Source: Liolophura sinensis (lineage: Eukaryota > Mollusca > Polyplacophora > Chitonida > Chitonidae). Taken from it: a stretch of DNA of 64,000 nucleotides. Made by a program: the position numbers and the translations under genes. Positions 23,241 to 35,415 of this stretch are shown one piece after another. Under the pieces are notes generated by a model. The model had not been told where the DNA came from, did not search any database, and worked only from the letters and a program-made list of their open reading frames with translations. The stretch spans positions 44,441,385 to 44,505,384 of the forward strand of contig NC_088295.1 in the NCBI RefSeq assembly GCF_032854445.1, in the 5' to 3' direction. Within the stretch, counting starts at the first letter, position 1. The number at the start of each line of letters is the position of its first letter.

Positions 23241-26200
23241 CCTCTCCACGTTGAATATCTTCTTGACCCTACAATAATGTACACTATGGTAGTTTCCTGG
23301 TGCCATTAGGGTGGACACTGCCTTTATGTCATTGTGGACTTTTATCCAAGGTGTTGTGTCAAAGAAAAGTTGGAATTGGTTTTGGCCAGTTGAAGACTTG
23401 TTTTTTTTTTTCGATAATAACTTCAGTCATAGTTCTCCAGGGTAAGTACACGATGTGTTTCTGAAAAGACATCACACTAAGTTCATGTCGAAATTTATGT
23501 AAAAGTATATTCTTGTAATGATTCTGTGTCATCAAGGATTCTCTCCGACATGTTTTTGTTATGAACAAACTACGTTCTTGGAGGACTTTAGATTTGATAT
23601 TTTTACATACCGTGCATTACTGAAAATTCTGCATAATATTTATACATTTTACACTTATATTTTTAGATTATTTTCGAGATTTCTTTTTCATCATATTTCT
23701 TTAAACCAAGCAGCCATTAAGAAAAGATACTTATTCCATTCGCCTCATAAACATTGGCTTTCAGGATAAACAGCCTTTTCTCACCAGAGGCATGTATACA
23801 CAAATTACCGGTTATAATATAACAGTGAATGTGAGTAATCTCATACATGAATCTCACGTGAATTTATTTTCTTTCCTTTGTAACACAAACAAAGAAGCTT
23901 CTAGTATTTCGATATGGAGATAAAAAATATGGAGATTTATGTGGGGGAGCGGCACAGCTCACAAAGTTTTAATCTTAAGAAAAAAAAACTTGTTACCTTT
24001 GTTAAACACTGTATCGTAAAACTTTTAAGACACTCGTGAAGAACAAGGCACTTTACTAAGTCACAAAAAATCTCGTGACAATTTCACAAAATTTGGTGAC
24101 AATTTCAGCCAAACTGTAACAAAATGTCTTTTTCAAAAGCTTTTATAAACACTATACATAACCACTATGAAACAAACCGTATGTGTATTAATAAACGACC
24201 TTTGCTGTTTTCCCAGATTTTATAGATTGTTTCTGTTTAGTTGCATTTTGACTTCAAGTAATCCTATTACTTGAACAGATGATTAAAAAAAGAACAGCAA
24301 CAATAAAATACCGCACAAATGCTTTCTTGCCACTAAAACTCATGACTTTTTATCAGACTAACACCAATGCCCTCGTGTGCATGACTAACCTGCAAGATCG
24401 ATTGCATTAAATTAACGTAGAGTTATACTGTTGAATAGAGTAACACTTCTGTTATTAATTAACGTGCCTTTTAGAAAGCTGTACAACTGACCAAACTTCA
24501 TGCAAATCGCTTTGTTTTTCATGCATGGACTACTAATCAAACCTCAGCGGACACTTGGGTCATTGATTCCATAGCTTTATAAATTCGTGAATGTAAAACT
24601 AGAAATAAAACAAAAAATATTGTTTTTAAACAATGAATATTGAACAGAACAGGCCTGAAAAGATCAATTATGTTAATGACGAAGAACGGAATTGCTTATC
24701 TGGAACCTCACTACGATTTTCAATTTGTATTATTATTATTATTATTGTTTGTTTTGTTATTCGTTTCATGGAGACATGAAAGATTGATATAGGGTTTAAA
24801 AGGGAGAAGAAATCTTTTTTTTTAAAACAAAATAATCGCCTTTTATACATTATGAAATCCTTTTCATGCCATGAGATTTTTTTATCAAACATATTGCCAG
24901 AACTATTAAATTTCTGATCAGGACAAAATCTCGCAGAATAATCTTAATTACACTCAAAGGACACTTTAAAATCAATTTCGGGCTAAACGAAACCAAGAGC
25001 GATTACCTCATCTGTTCCGAAACATACCTTGGTCTGATGCCAACTGTGTAGAAATAAATAAGTTAGCTTTATAATTATTTTTAAGGATAACACAAATTAT
25101 ACAAGTGGATGCTTTGCCAAATGTTATACCCCAATTAGACTCAAGAAATCCTGATTACAATAGGTGTTATCTCGGGGAATCTGTCAAAGACAGACGATAA
25201 CCATAATATTCCACTTTAGACAACATCCATGTTTTTTTCAAAGAAATAAATCCCGAGGTTGCAAATGGTCGAACCCCTATGGTGTAGATTAGGTTCCTTT
25301 TTTCTCAAACCCTATAAAAAAGTTTTGATGTGGTTCTAACAAATTTATTTTATTTTCCTCTTATATTGCAGAAACTTAGTCTGAGCCTTTGCCTGTAGTA
25401 ACCACGCATGCCCGGCATACTGTCCACCGGAAATACATCTGCTATATGTCAAGTTCCTTCTTCATGCATTTCTATATACGTAGATCTTTGCTCAAATTTC
25501 ATTACCATATTCTCATTTCTGTATAATAAATAACAGATATCATTCTTCAACTATCTTCATCCAAAAGAACAGCATTGTGATCGTGGAAGCGCTTAAGTAT
25601 TGTATTCCTATGCCTATCGTCGCCTTTGAGAATTGGAGATATACTGCATTTAATATGAACTTATAAAACCTGAAATAGAATTATAAAAACAGCATTATAA
25701 GATCATACATATGCTTGCTAAGATTGTATTTAACACGTGGTCTACAATTGTAGGCATGCATTCTTGCAGCAATACGCAACCATACATGCAACATGAAAAC
25801 ATCTGTTACATTTTAAAAATTTTCTTTAGCTTACGATTACGGTAGCTTGCGCGTTATTATACACAGGGTACGAGTGACAAATATACTCTCAGTGCATGAC
25901 AGTGATTGGACAGGTAATCCGTCGTCATTTGACGATAAAATTGCTAATTAAGTTTGTTAAAGGGAAACGATATTCATGGATTTCGAGGCCGAGAGTTCGA
26001 ACCCACTTCTTCCCAGTGTTTGCTCCCAATACTTAAAGATCCCCTTACGGTGGATGGTATCGATGTTATGATTACCCTATTCACAACCATTATAGATCAC
26101 TGGTTATGTACAACAGCTAACCACAATGCATGATATTCAATAAATTGATATAAAATTTGCTATTTAAAAAAGATGGCTATGTTCTGAGTTCTGAGTATGC

Positions 26201-26540
26201 AAATACTTAGCAAAGCTATAGGACAGGAAAAAGTGTAGATTATTTTATTCTATAGTGCTACAGATGTTTCATAAGGACGTCGTATATATTTTGTAATTCT
26301 TTGCAATTACTGGTAACAGTTACATTCTTTATTTTTACTAACTATTTTTTTTTTCTTAATAGGTCAAGGACTTGTAGTTTAGAAAAAGTCGTTATCATTA
26401 TACATAGAATTAGAGAACTGTCATTAAACTTATATATATATGCATATTGCTATCCTGGTTTTTGTTTTCTTTAATTAAAGTGGCTATACCGTAGATTTTT
26501 GGCAAAAATCCATATTCTAGTAATCAAATAAAATTTCCTG

Positions 26541-27010
26541 TAATGTGTCGGACTTAGGGTAAGGAACATTTACGGCTGTTCACACACGCAAAAACAAATC
26601 CCTAGCATTAATCGAAACTCGCCGAACCAAAAGGATCCATGGTAATCACATGAAAATAATCACACTTTCCGAGTAGTTTGTAAGTCCGACACACCATGCT
26701 GTTTTAACAAGACTGACCGTGAGGTCATAACCTTTATCAGCTTAAATGCAGGCAGATGTATGGCCAAGTCAAGAGATTAATGAAATGAATGACATTTTGA
26801 GGGGGATCACGTGACTAAGACGCACAGTTGGCTGTAGTAATGTAGACTCTGGCAGTTGTCAGTTTGTGTCATTGCCATGGGCCATTTTTGGTGCAAACCT
26901 AAGAACAGTCAATTTATAGGAACATTCGGTTGACATCGATTTATGTTAGTGAAGGTTTAATGCGCATGTGAATAGCTGTGAATGTTATTTTCCTTAAGTC
27001 CGACACATTT
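26541..27010. mobile_element. 470-bp inverted-repeat DNA element (MITE-like)
   Basis: The left end AATGTGTCGGACTTA and the right end TAAGTCCGACACATT are perfect 15-base inverted repeats. The similarity continues with 21 of the next 28 bases, giving about 44-bp termini. A third copy of the core lies at 26681-26694. No transposase is encoded and no convincing target-site duplication is visible. Confidence 0.65.
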
Positions 27011-27885
27011 GGCGCTGTTTCACACCGTAACTCACAACTGTCGTATTCCAAATTAGAGGTACCCCACTCCTCAACTAGTACACATGTAAGAATAGAACAA
27101 GCATTGCACGGGAAAAGATATCACATTCGTGCGACTCGACAGAAGTTGATGGGAAGTTAACTCGTGCTTTGCAAGATTGGTTATTTTCCCCAACGGACAA
27201 TACAAAGTATGCAAAAAGCATGTTTTCACGTGAATTGTAGGCCTATTGCATCTCGATGATTTGGTGAGATTCTTTTTATTGAATGTACCTAATTTTTTAA
27301 TTACCAGCTACCAGTCTCAATGACTCACAGTTTATGAAATGTGGCTCTAAATTAGATTAAAGAATTTTGGAATTTCCAAAAACAATACGCATGTCCACTG
27401 AATATGGGGTAATGGCATGAGATTATCTCCATGTTCTTCATTGAACTATTTTACGACGGTAAAAGGGGACTCTAAAACGACAGTGTAGGCGTATACACGC
27501 AGGCAGAGAGAAAACCATAACAAAACTCACCGTTTCATGAATCCAGATGGATTCTGGTGCACAGTGTATCGAAATACTCATCGACAAGCTACTATAAGTG
27601 TGGTTAGTTAAGTGTCCATATATATATATACTTATACTTGTTGAAACTTTACCTTAATCATTTTCTCCTGTGAGGTACTTAACTTTTTCTAACCGTGGAG
27701 AAAACGTTCCACCATGGAAAAGGTTTTTTTTACGTTTATACGCTTGAGGTCTAACGTGGCATTCATTATTATCTCGGCCATATCACCTCAAAGGGCTATG
27801 ATGGCGTGTTGAAAGGGGTTCGACCTCAGTTGTGTCCCTTGTCTGTTCGTAAGAGCTTGCTAAAACACCTTGGAGTACAGTCATG

Positions 27886-27911
27886 CCTGGGATTAAGATC
27901 TTAATCCCAGG
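27886..27911. repeat. Perfect 26-bp palindrome
   Basis: CCTGGGATTAAGA is followed without a gap by its exact reverse complement. The purpose is unknown. Confidence 0.9.
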
Positions 27912-28146
27912 TTATACATACAATATTAAGTAATAAACATTACACCCTTGCCAACAGTCCAGCAGTCGATTCAGCAATGCCTCTATCATGAAAATGTACG
28001 GACAAGTGAAACCTCAAGTCTTAATGTAAATGACTTCAGCAGCTTTTTTATGATATAATGACATATGTTTATCACTTTGGATTAAGATAGTTGCATAGTA
28101 ATTCATTATTCAGTTTTGTCTCTCCACCCATGAAACTGACATACAG

Positions 28147-28400
28147 TATAAGTATGACGCTATTATACTAATGAGTATGACGTTATTATACTATTCATTA
28201 TAACATTATACTATCGTTATTACACTATTGAGTATGGCGTTATTATACTGTTGAGTATGACGCTACTATACTATTGAGTATGACGTTATTATACTATTGA
28301 GTATGACGTTATTATACTATTGAGTATGGCGTTATTAAACTGTTGAGTATGACGCTACTATACTATTGAGTATGACGTTATTATACTATTGAGTATGATG
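28147..28400. repeat. 23-bp minisatellite, about 10-11 units
   Basis: The unit GAGTATGACG-TTATTATACT-ATT recurs with point changes (GACGCTACT, GGCGTTATT). The first units are more degenerate. Confidence 0.9.
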
Positions 28401-29514
28401 CCAGTAGGTAAATGTTTGTTTCAGGGAACACTTGTTTCAGAAATGTTCTGAGGCCTTTCTCTCTTTTTTTTTAAAACGCAAACGCAACCCGCACGGTATA
28501 GGACTATACTTTGAAACCCGATTTCTGATTTGTAGTGCTCGCGCCACATGCAATGAACCTTGTTCAATTTATCGAGTTACCTGAACTATGCGATCACCGA
28601 GCCCTAGTTATCAACCAACCAACTTGCAATACGGGGAACCCGCCGAGTCCTTGACCTGACAAGGTAAATCAATGACTAGGGGACATCTACAAAAACATTG
28701 GTGTATGTTACTGTTTGGCTTAACCATCCGTGTAAAGAAGAACAGTCTAGGGGAGAACTAGCACAACTGGCTCCCGGGAGTCAATACCCGATATCGTACG
28801 TGTATACGCCGCCCAAAACAGTACAGAGATCTGTCCTGACCAGCTATTTTAAACACAATGCTCAAAAAGATCGTGCCATTTATCAAGGTATAAGGTAAAC
28901 TTGACAACATTAGAGGAACATCGCACATACACGCACGCCATAGCCAACTGTTTCAAAAGAATAAGTGTTTTTTTAATTAAAACTTATTCCAGAGAGTTTC
29001 ATGTTTTATGATGATAACAATACACGAGAAAATAAACTTTGCGACATTTTTTAACCACGCAGTAAGCACTAGTACTGGATTAGCCCAGTACATGTTCTTT
29101 GATGAGTAGGTAATTCACTTTTTATACTAACACAGCCCTTCCGGAAAAATTGATAAGAAAAGTCAGCCAGTTTATGTGATAGGTATTCTTTCGCCGTATT
29201 CAGAACTATCGTCTGAAAACCAGTTTTCCATGAAAAGCTCATTAAGAATTCTCTACTATTTTGGACACATTGTGACTGCGGGATCATATTGTCACAAAAT
29301 ATGTATCAATTAATTCAACCCCCATTGAAAGCAGCCATTACATGCAAGAATTTATGATCCAGTAGAGCAAATATGTTTTTTTTATCGTCGTTTGACGCCA
29401 AACTCAAAAACATGAGAGAGAAAACACATGTTTGAAGCGATTATAATTCAGTTTTTATTTATAATTCGATGATTTTCCGATCTTTCACGGCATCAGGACT
29501 TCATTCGAATTAAG

Positions 29515-29640
29515 CCTTGTTTCCTATCGAAGCCTGCCTAATAAGGTTGCAGTTTCAAATCCAGCTCTCGCAAGTACACAGTGGAGGGCGATGGTTTTAC
29601 TCTGGGCACTCGAGTTTCCTCCACCTGCAAGCAAACAACC
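29515..29640 (+). mobile_element. V-SINE fragment
   Basis: B-box-like GTTTCAAATCCAGCTC is followed about 40 bases later by GGTTTTACTCTGGGCACTC and GAGTTTCCTCCACC, close to the V-domain. The 3' module is missing. Confidence 0.55.
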
Positions 29641-30047
29641 GTCGCATCAGTGAAAAATGTAAGAGTAAGACATTAAAGAAAAAGACCTCTAAAAGTCGAA
29701 GTAGGCATCACTAAGTAGACCACTTAAAACTATGCATAAATATACTTTCATTTGTTTTTTGTGATTTTTGTGAAAAGAGTTAAAATCGCTCAAACATCTG
29801 AATGCAAAGGTGGGCTATATGTACCATACTATCCGAGGTTAGGAACACTGATGTCACAGGAAGTTTATCCAGCTTTAATCACGACACTGAATGTTGGAAT
29901 AACTTTTTACCCATAAGCAAAAGATAACTCAAATAATGATCCCGAAAATTCCTTCCTTCTGGTGAACATCAGGAAAAAAAGCGATGTGATGTCAGAGTTC
30001 CTTTATACCCTCAGTATGGCTCATAAAGCCCTCCATAGTGGCCCACA

Positions 30048-31565
30048 ATGTTGTGGGCAGGGCGAGTAAATAGACCCTTAAGCCTTAAGCTTGTAATACA
30101 GGGCGGTGTACAACCGGTTGAAGTATACAATCGGCTAAAGGAGTTAGTGGGGAGTGGGCCTAATGTCTTAAAGGGACTAATCAATGTCTCTAGAGATGTC
30201 TGGAATGTTACAGTGGCTACGCAAACTGTGAAGGAACAGCTGTTGGCTAGCGGCTTCTCATTTAACGGGGTAGATTGTCCAATATATGATGTGGAGGAGC
30301 AAAGGCTCCTGGTTAGATCTCGATGTCCGGTCGAGGTGCCCGATGACACTATTCGAGGTTTGATGTCCCGGTATGGCACGGTCCATCACGTCAGCCGGGA
30401 ACATTACCTTTTTGATAGGTCACTTGAGAATGGTATGCGCCGTATTTACATGAGTGGTGTGACGGAGATCATTCCACAATCAATTTCGGTTGGGAATTTT
30501 AGAATTCCTTTGTGGTACAGAGGTCAGGTCCGTGCCTGTCACATCTGTGATAGCGCAGAACATTTCAAGGCCGACTGTCCTTTAAAGGATAAATGCCTCA
30601 AGTGTAAACAGGCAGGCCACTTTCAAAAGGACTGCCCGCTGAGCGATGAAAATGACAATGGCGATAATGACGATAACGATTGCAATGATGATGATGATAA
30701 AGATAGTAATGTTTATGAAGTTGAAGGTGACAATAAAGATGAGAATGAAGGTCGAGGAGATGATGATGGTAATTATAGTGAGGGACATGGGAATGATATG
30801 GAAATTGGGGTTTCTGGCGAGTCTGTTCCTTCCAGTCAACAAAATAAAGGGACTTTGGATAACTCTGCTGCTGACAACGAGGAAGCTGGAGAGTGGCAAG
30901 TTGTCACTAACTCCATGTCCTCCAGCAAAAAGATTCGAAATAAGCGCATTGATGCTACAAATAAGGTCAGGAAGTTAAGCGAATCGCCAGTAGTAGGTGG
31001 GCCCCAGAGCCTTTGCGAGGCATCTCAGACGTCAAATAGCCCGGAGTGGGTTGTCGGTATGAATCAAAACTCGAATTCCTCCTCACCCCCTAGATCGTCA
31101 GAAATTTCGAATACTACGCCATCCTGCATTAAGGAGACGCAATCCAGTGGCGTGACGCCCTCCAAAGGTGCACTTGGTGAGAGTCCGTCCTTATGGGGTA
31201 GGACGTTCAGCCCTGACCCGTCTACAATGTCACAGTTAGACACTAGAGATATAGCAGATTGCCTTGATCCTCAGGGAAGCTCTCAGCAATCTGATATGTT
31301 TAGGGCTGGTGGAGAATCCAATATGGAGGAATCTCTTTCGGAAATGGATGCACCCGAAGACTTGCCTGCCTATACCAATGGCAAGGGTGAGGTCTTGGTA
31401 CCTGTCTCAACATCCCTGGGGTCGTATTATCGCACATTGCGACGAGACTCTAAAGTTGACAAGGTTAAAAAGCAGAGGAAGTTGATAACGTTGTCACAGG
31501 AGGATTTTGCTGAGCGTAGGGCAGCGATGTACAAGAAGTCCAGAAAAAAGAAAAAGAATAAATAA
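30048..31565 (+). CDS. LINE ORF1 nucleic-acid-binding protein, 505 aa
   Basis: An open frame of 505 codons with an in-frame stop just upstream of the ATG. Residues about 1-160 look like the RRM-like ORF1 region. Two CCHC knuckles follow (CHICDSAEHFKADC and CLKCKQAGHFQKDC, residues about 165-197), then an Asp/Asn-rich acidic stretch coded by GAT repeats and a Ser-rich low-complexity part ending in a Lys-rich basic tail. In this class ORF1 coats the element RNA. It is intact. Confidence 0.88.
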   Translation: MLWAGRVNRPLSLKLVIQGGVQPVEVYNRLKELVGSGPNVLKGLINVSRDVWNVTVATQTVKEQLLASGFSFNGVDCPIYDVEEQRLLVRSRCPVEVPDDTIRGLMSRYGTVHHVSREHYLFDRSLENGMRRIYMSGVTEIIPQSISVGNFRIPLWYRGQVRACHICDSAEHFKADCPLKDKCLKCKQAGHFQKDCPLSDENDNGDNDDNDCNDDDDKDSNVYEVEGDNKDENEGRGDDDGNYSEGHGNDMEIGVSGESVPSSQQNKGTLDNSAADNEEAGEWQVVTNSMSSSKKIRNKRIDATNKVRKLSESPVVGGPQSLCEASQTSNSPEWVVGMNQNSNSSSPPRSSEISNTTPSCIKETQSSGVTPSKGALGESPSLWGRTFSPDPSTMSQLDTRDIADCLDPQGSSQQSDMFRAGGESNMEESLSEMDAPEDLPAYTNGKGEVLVPVSTSLGSYYRTLRRDSKVDKVKKQRKLITLSQEDFAERRAAMYKKSRKKKKNK

Positions 31566-31574
31566 ATATTAATA

Positions 31575-34500
31575 ATGGCTACTACAAAGATCTTACAGTG
31601 GAACTGTAGAGGATTGAGGTGTAACACGCAGAGCTCCAGATGTTAGCTCAAGACCTCAATCCTGTAGCTTTTAGCTTGCAGGAAACTCTGATGACTGATC
31701 CTAGTTATCAATGTCGAGGTTATGTATCTCATCACGCTGTTGCCACGTCTACGAATGGAAAGGCATCAGGGGGTTCTTCTCTTTTGATTAGGCAGGGTGT
31801 AATACACAATAGAATGGCACTGAACACCGATTTGCAGGCGGTGGCGGTGCGTATCACACTGGGTATAGTATTAACAATCTGTTCTATTTATATACCACCT
31901 TCCTCTACTCTTCACCAACAAGAGCTGCAAAATTTATATGACCAATTACCTAAACCGTGTCTTCTTTTGGGGGACTTTAATGCCCATAGTGTTCTCTGGG
32001 GTTACTCTAAACGTAACCAGAAGGGCTCTGTATTGGAGGATTTTATATCTAATAACTCTCTATGCGTCTTAAATGATGGCACACATACTTACCTTCATCC
32101 TGTAAAGGGAATTTATTCGGTCCTTGATTTAGCTCTGGCTGATGCAGGGCTAAGATCGGAATTCAGCTGGAGCGTCCATGATGATCTGTGCGGAAGCGAC
32201 CACTTCCCCACCATACTTACCCTTGGGGAGCCGGTATCTTCCTCCCTTCCACGCTTTAATTATGATAAAGCAGACTGGCCCCGCTTTGCTGTTCTGTGTG
32301 GTGAAACACTTACTAGCGACCTTTTTCTTGATGCAGTTGATCCTATCCAGTTATTCTCGGATCAGCTAATCGATGTAGCCTCCAAATGTATCCCGAAATC
32401 TTGTGCGGTTCCTCGTATTAAGAAACCGTGGTTCACGGAGGACTGTAAACGAGCTAGGCGTTTCAGGAAACGTGCTGAGCGCGTGTACCGATGTAGACCA
32501 TCTCCCGGTAATTTAGACGATGTTAGGCGTACTTGAGCTAAAGCTCGTAGGACTATCAAACAGTCCAAACGTGACTCTATGAAACGTTATGTTTCTAAGA
32601 TTAATCATCGTACCCCTATGTCAAAAGTCTGGAATATGATCCAACGCATCAAAGGCAAGGGATCCAATGTCACTGTCAATCATCTTAAAGACGGGAATAA
32701 TTCTTTGACAGAAAAACTTGACATAGCCAATAGGTTGGGCGCTTCTTTTGCGCACCATTCGTCTTCAGATAATTACTTGCCTCAGTTCCAGCGTAACAAG
32801 GAACGGACCGAGGCAAGTCCTCTTGATTTTACATCCTCAAATGAAGAATCCTACAATGCTACATTTTCTATACATGAACTATCCGCATCCCTTAGCAAGG
32901 CCCATGACTCAACTCCAGGGCCAGATGATATCCACTATCAGCTTTTACGACACCTTCCAGAATCTTCCTTCAGGGTGCTTCTTTGAATTTTTAATACCAT
33001 TTGGATTTCCGGGAATTTTCCTGCCTCATGGCAAAACGCTATTATTGTCCCCATCCCAAAGCCCGGAAAGGATTCTACCGATCCAAATAACTATCGTCCT
33101 ATTTCCTCAACCAGTTGTGTATGCAAGACTATGGAGAGGATGATTAACGATCGCTTGGTTTGGTTTTTGGAGACTAATGAGTTGATAAGCGACATTCAAT
33201 GTGGATTTCGAAAGAATCGCAGTACTGTTGATCACCTTGTTCGTCTAGAATGCTTTATTAAGAACGGTATCGTTAATCGTGACCATGTCGTATCTGTCTT
33301 TTTTGATCTGGAAAAGGTATATGACACTACTTGGAAATATGGCATTATGAAAGATATGCATGGATTTGGACTTAGAGGTCGGCTTCCTGACTTTATTCGT
33401 AAATTCTTAGACCATCGTCACTTCCAAGTTCGGGTTGGGGCTACCCTATCTGACTACTTTGAACAAGACCAGGGGGTTCCTCAAGGCAGCATTTTATCAG
33501 TTACTCTCTTTAGCATTAAGATTAATAGCCTTGCCAGAGTTTTATCTCCTAGTATGAATGCGTCCCTTTTTGTGGACGATCTTGGTATCTCTTGTCGAGG
33601 CAAAGGTATGCAGACTATTGAGAGACAGCTGCAGATTTGCCTTAACAAAATCCATGCCTGGGCACTGGAGAACGGATTTAAGTTCTCCAAGTCGAAGACT
33701 AACTGTGTACACTTTTGTCGGAAGTACTTCCCCCATGAAGACCCCAAGGTATTTTTAGATGGATCCCCCATCAAGGTTGTGTCGGAGGCAAAATTCCTCG
33801 GGGTGATCTTCGATAAGCACCTTACATTTAAATCTCACATTAATTATCTTAGAGCCAGATACCTAAAGGCGCTTGATATTTTGAAGGTTGTCTCTAGTGA
33901 TCGATGGGGAGGGGATCATGAAACCCTACTTCAGCTCTATCGAGCACTGATTCGTTCTAAGCTAGACTATGCCTGCAGTGTTTATGGAGGTGCGTCACGC
34001 TCCCAGTTGAAGAAACTCAATACTGTACATCATCAGGCCCTACGGTTGTGCTTAGGTGCTTTCCGTACCTCTCCTGTGGAGAGTCTGTATGTTGAAGCAA
34101 ACGAGCCTCTCCTGGAGCTTCGAAGAACTAAACTATCCTTACAGTATATCACCAAGCTTAGAGCCAATCCATCCAACCCAGCCTTTGATTGTGTCTTCCA
34201 TCCGGAATTTGAAGACTTATATGCTCAGAAGCCATCCATTGTTCCTCCACTGGGTGTCCGCATCCAGGAACATGTGCAAGCAGCTGGACTTGGGCTGGAT
34301 ACTATCACACCCATACGCATCCAGGAAGATCCACCGTGGTTATGTCCTGAGCCTCAGGTTGATACCTCGCTCTCCTCCCTGAAGAAATCTTCCACCAACC
34401 CTTTAGTATACCAGCAGGAGTTTAGTAATATGTGTTCAAAGTATCCATTTTATCACCGCATATTCACTGACGGTTCCAAGAATGATGATGGCGTGGCTTC

Positions 34501-35248
34501 TGCCGCTGTCCTTGGACCCAGAACCGTTTCAACTCGGTTTCCAAATTCCTGTTCTGTATTTACTGCGGAAGCCAAGGCAATTTTGTGCGCACTTCGGTCC
34601 ATCCCAGAGCTAGGAGGTAGCAGATTTCTCATCTGCTCTGACTCCCTTTCCTGCCTCCAGGCAATTCGGGCTAGTTTGCCTGTACATCCAGACATTCTGT
34701 CTATCAGGGAGATGTTTAAACGACTTAATGAAGATTTTATCATTGTCTTTTGTTGGGTGCCCGGGCATATGGGTATCCCTGGGAATACTGCTGCAGATGA
34801 AGCCGCGAAGGCGGCTTTGCATTCCGTTACTACCCAAACTGACGTTCCATATTCGGACTTGCGTTCACTTATTTGCTCCTATATCAAGCGCTTGTTTCAG
34901 GCTCAATGGGATGGCCAGACAACCAACAAACTGCATGATATTCGTCAGTTTGTTGGTCCAGCGCCTTCCCTTTCACGGCATCGTCTCCGCTCTTGCATTT
35001 TGAGGAGGTGTCGTATCGGTCACACACGTGCTACGCATGGGTATTTGTTAAAAGGAGAAGATGCTCCTCATTGCTTTGCTTGTGATCAACGGTTCACAGT
35101 CAAGCACATATTGCTTGACTGTGGCGACTTTGCTCCTGTACGAGATTCCTTTTATCACGTGAGGTCTCTTTCAGAACTTTTCAATTCTGTAGAAAGTGAT
35201 ACTATTTTTGACTTTCTCTCTGCCATTGGTATGGCAGGAAAGCTGTAA
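31575..35248 (+). pseudogene. LINE ORF2: APE endonuclease, reverse transcriptase, RNase H
   Basis: The start is MATTKILQWNCRGLR at 31575, and a frameshift near 31630 moves reading to the frame used until 35248. Endonuclease marks are FSLQET, LLLGDFNAH and SDHFP. The RT has FDLEKVYDTTW, QGVPQGSILS and the active-site FVDD. RNase H marks are FTDGSKNDDG, FTAEAKAILCAL, CSDSLS and PGHMGIPGNTAADEAA. A CX2C-like cysteine/histidine cluster (CFACDQRFTVKHILLDC) is near the end. Two in-frame TGA codons, at 32534-32536 and 32984-32986, are the only further lesions, so this copy died recently. Confidence 0.88.
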
Positions 35249-35415
35249 TTTTAAACTACCGTCTGTGTTTGTTATGTGACTTCTGGTGTCCTTTTTGACT
35301 GAATAGTAAATGAATTATCCGTAGTAGATCGACTATTTGACGTTTTATTGTCGCGATAAAACTGAAATATTGTTGAAAGCGACGTTAAAACTTTCACTCA
35401 CTCACTCCATAGTTT

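Larger units (their letters stand above)
22082..29984. other. Intergenic region downstream of Rh copy 1
   Basis: About 7.9 kb of AT-rich sequence. It contains the 27-bp and 23-bp minisatellites, a 470-bp inverted-repeat element, a 26-bp palindrome and a V-SINE fragment, listed separately. The first part must include the Rh 3' UTR, whose end I cannot place. No other coding exon is recognised. Confidence 0.6.
29985..35415 (+). mobile_element. I-group LINE (Nimb-like), almost intact
   Basis: It has two ORFs, an APE endonuclease, a reverse transcriptase and a carboxy-terminal RNase H. The 3' end is GTCGC, loop, GCGAC, then GTTAAAACTT and (TCAC)n. The RNase H after the RT places it in the I group; Nimb, frequent in molluscs, is my best guess. 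The exact 5' end is uncertain and I found no target-site duplication. Confidence 0.9.
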
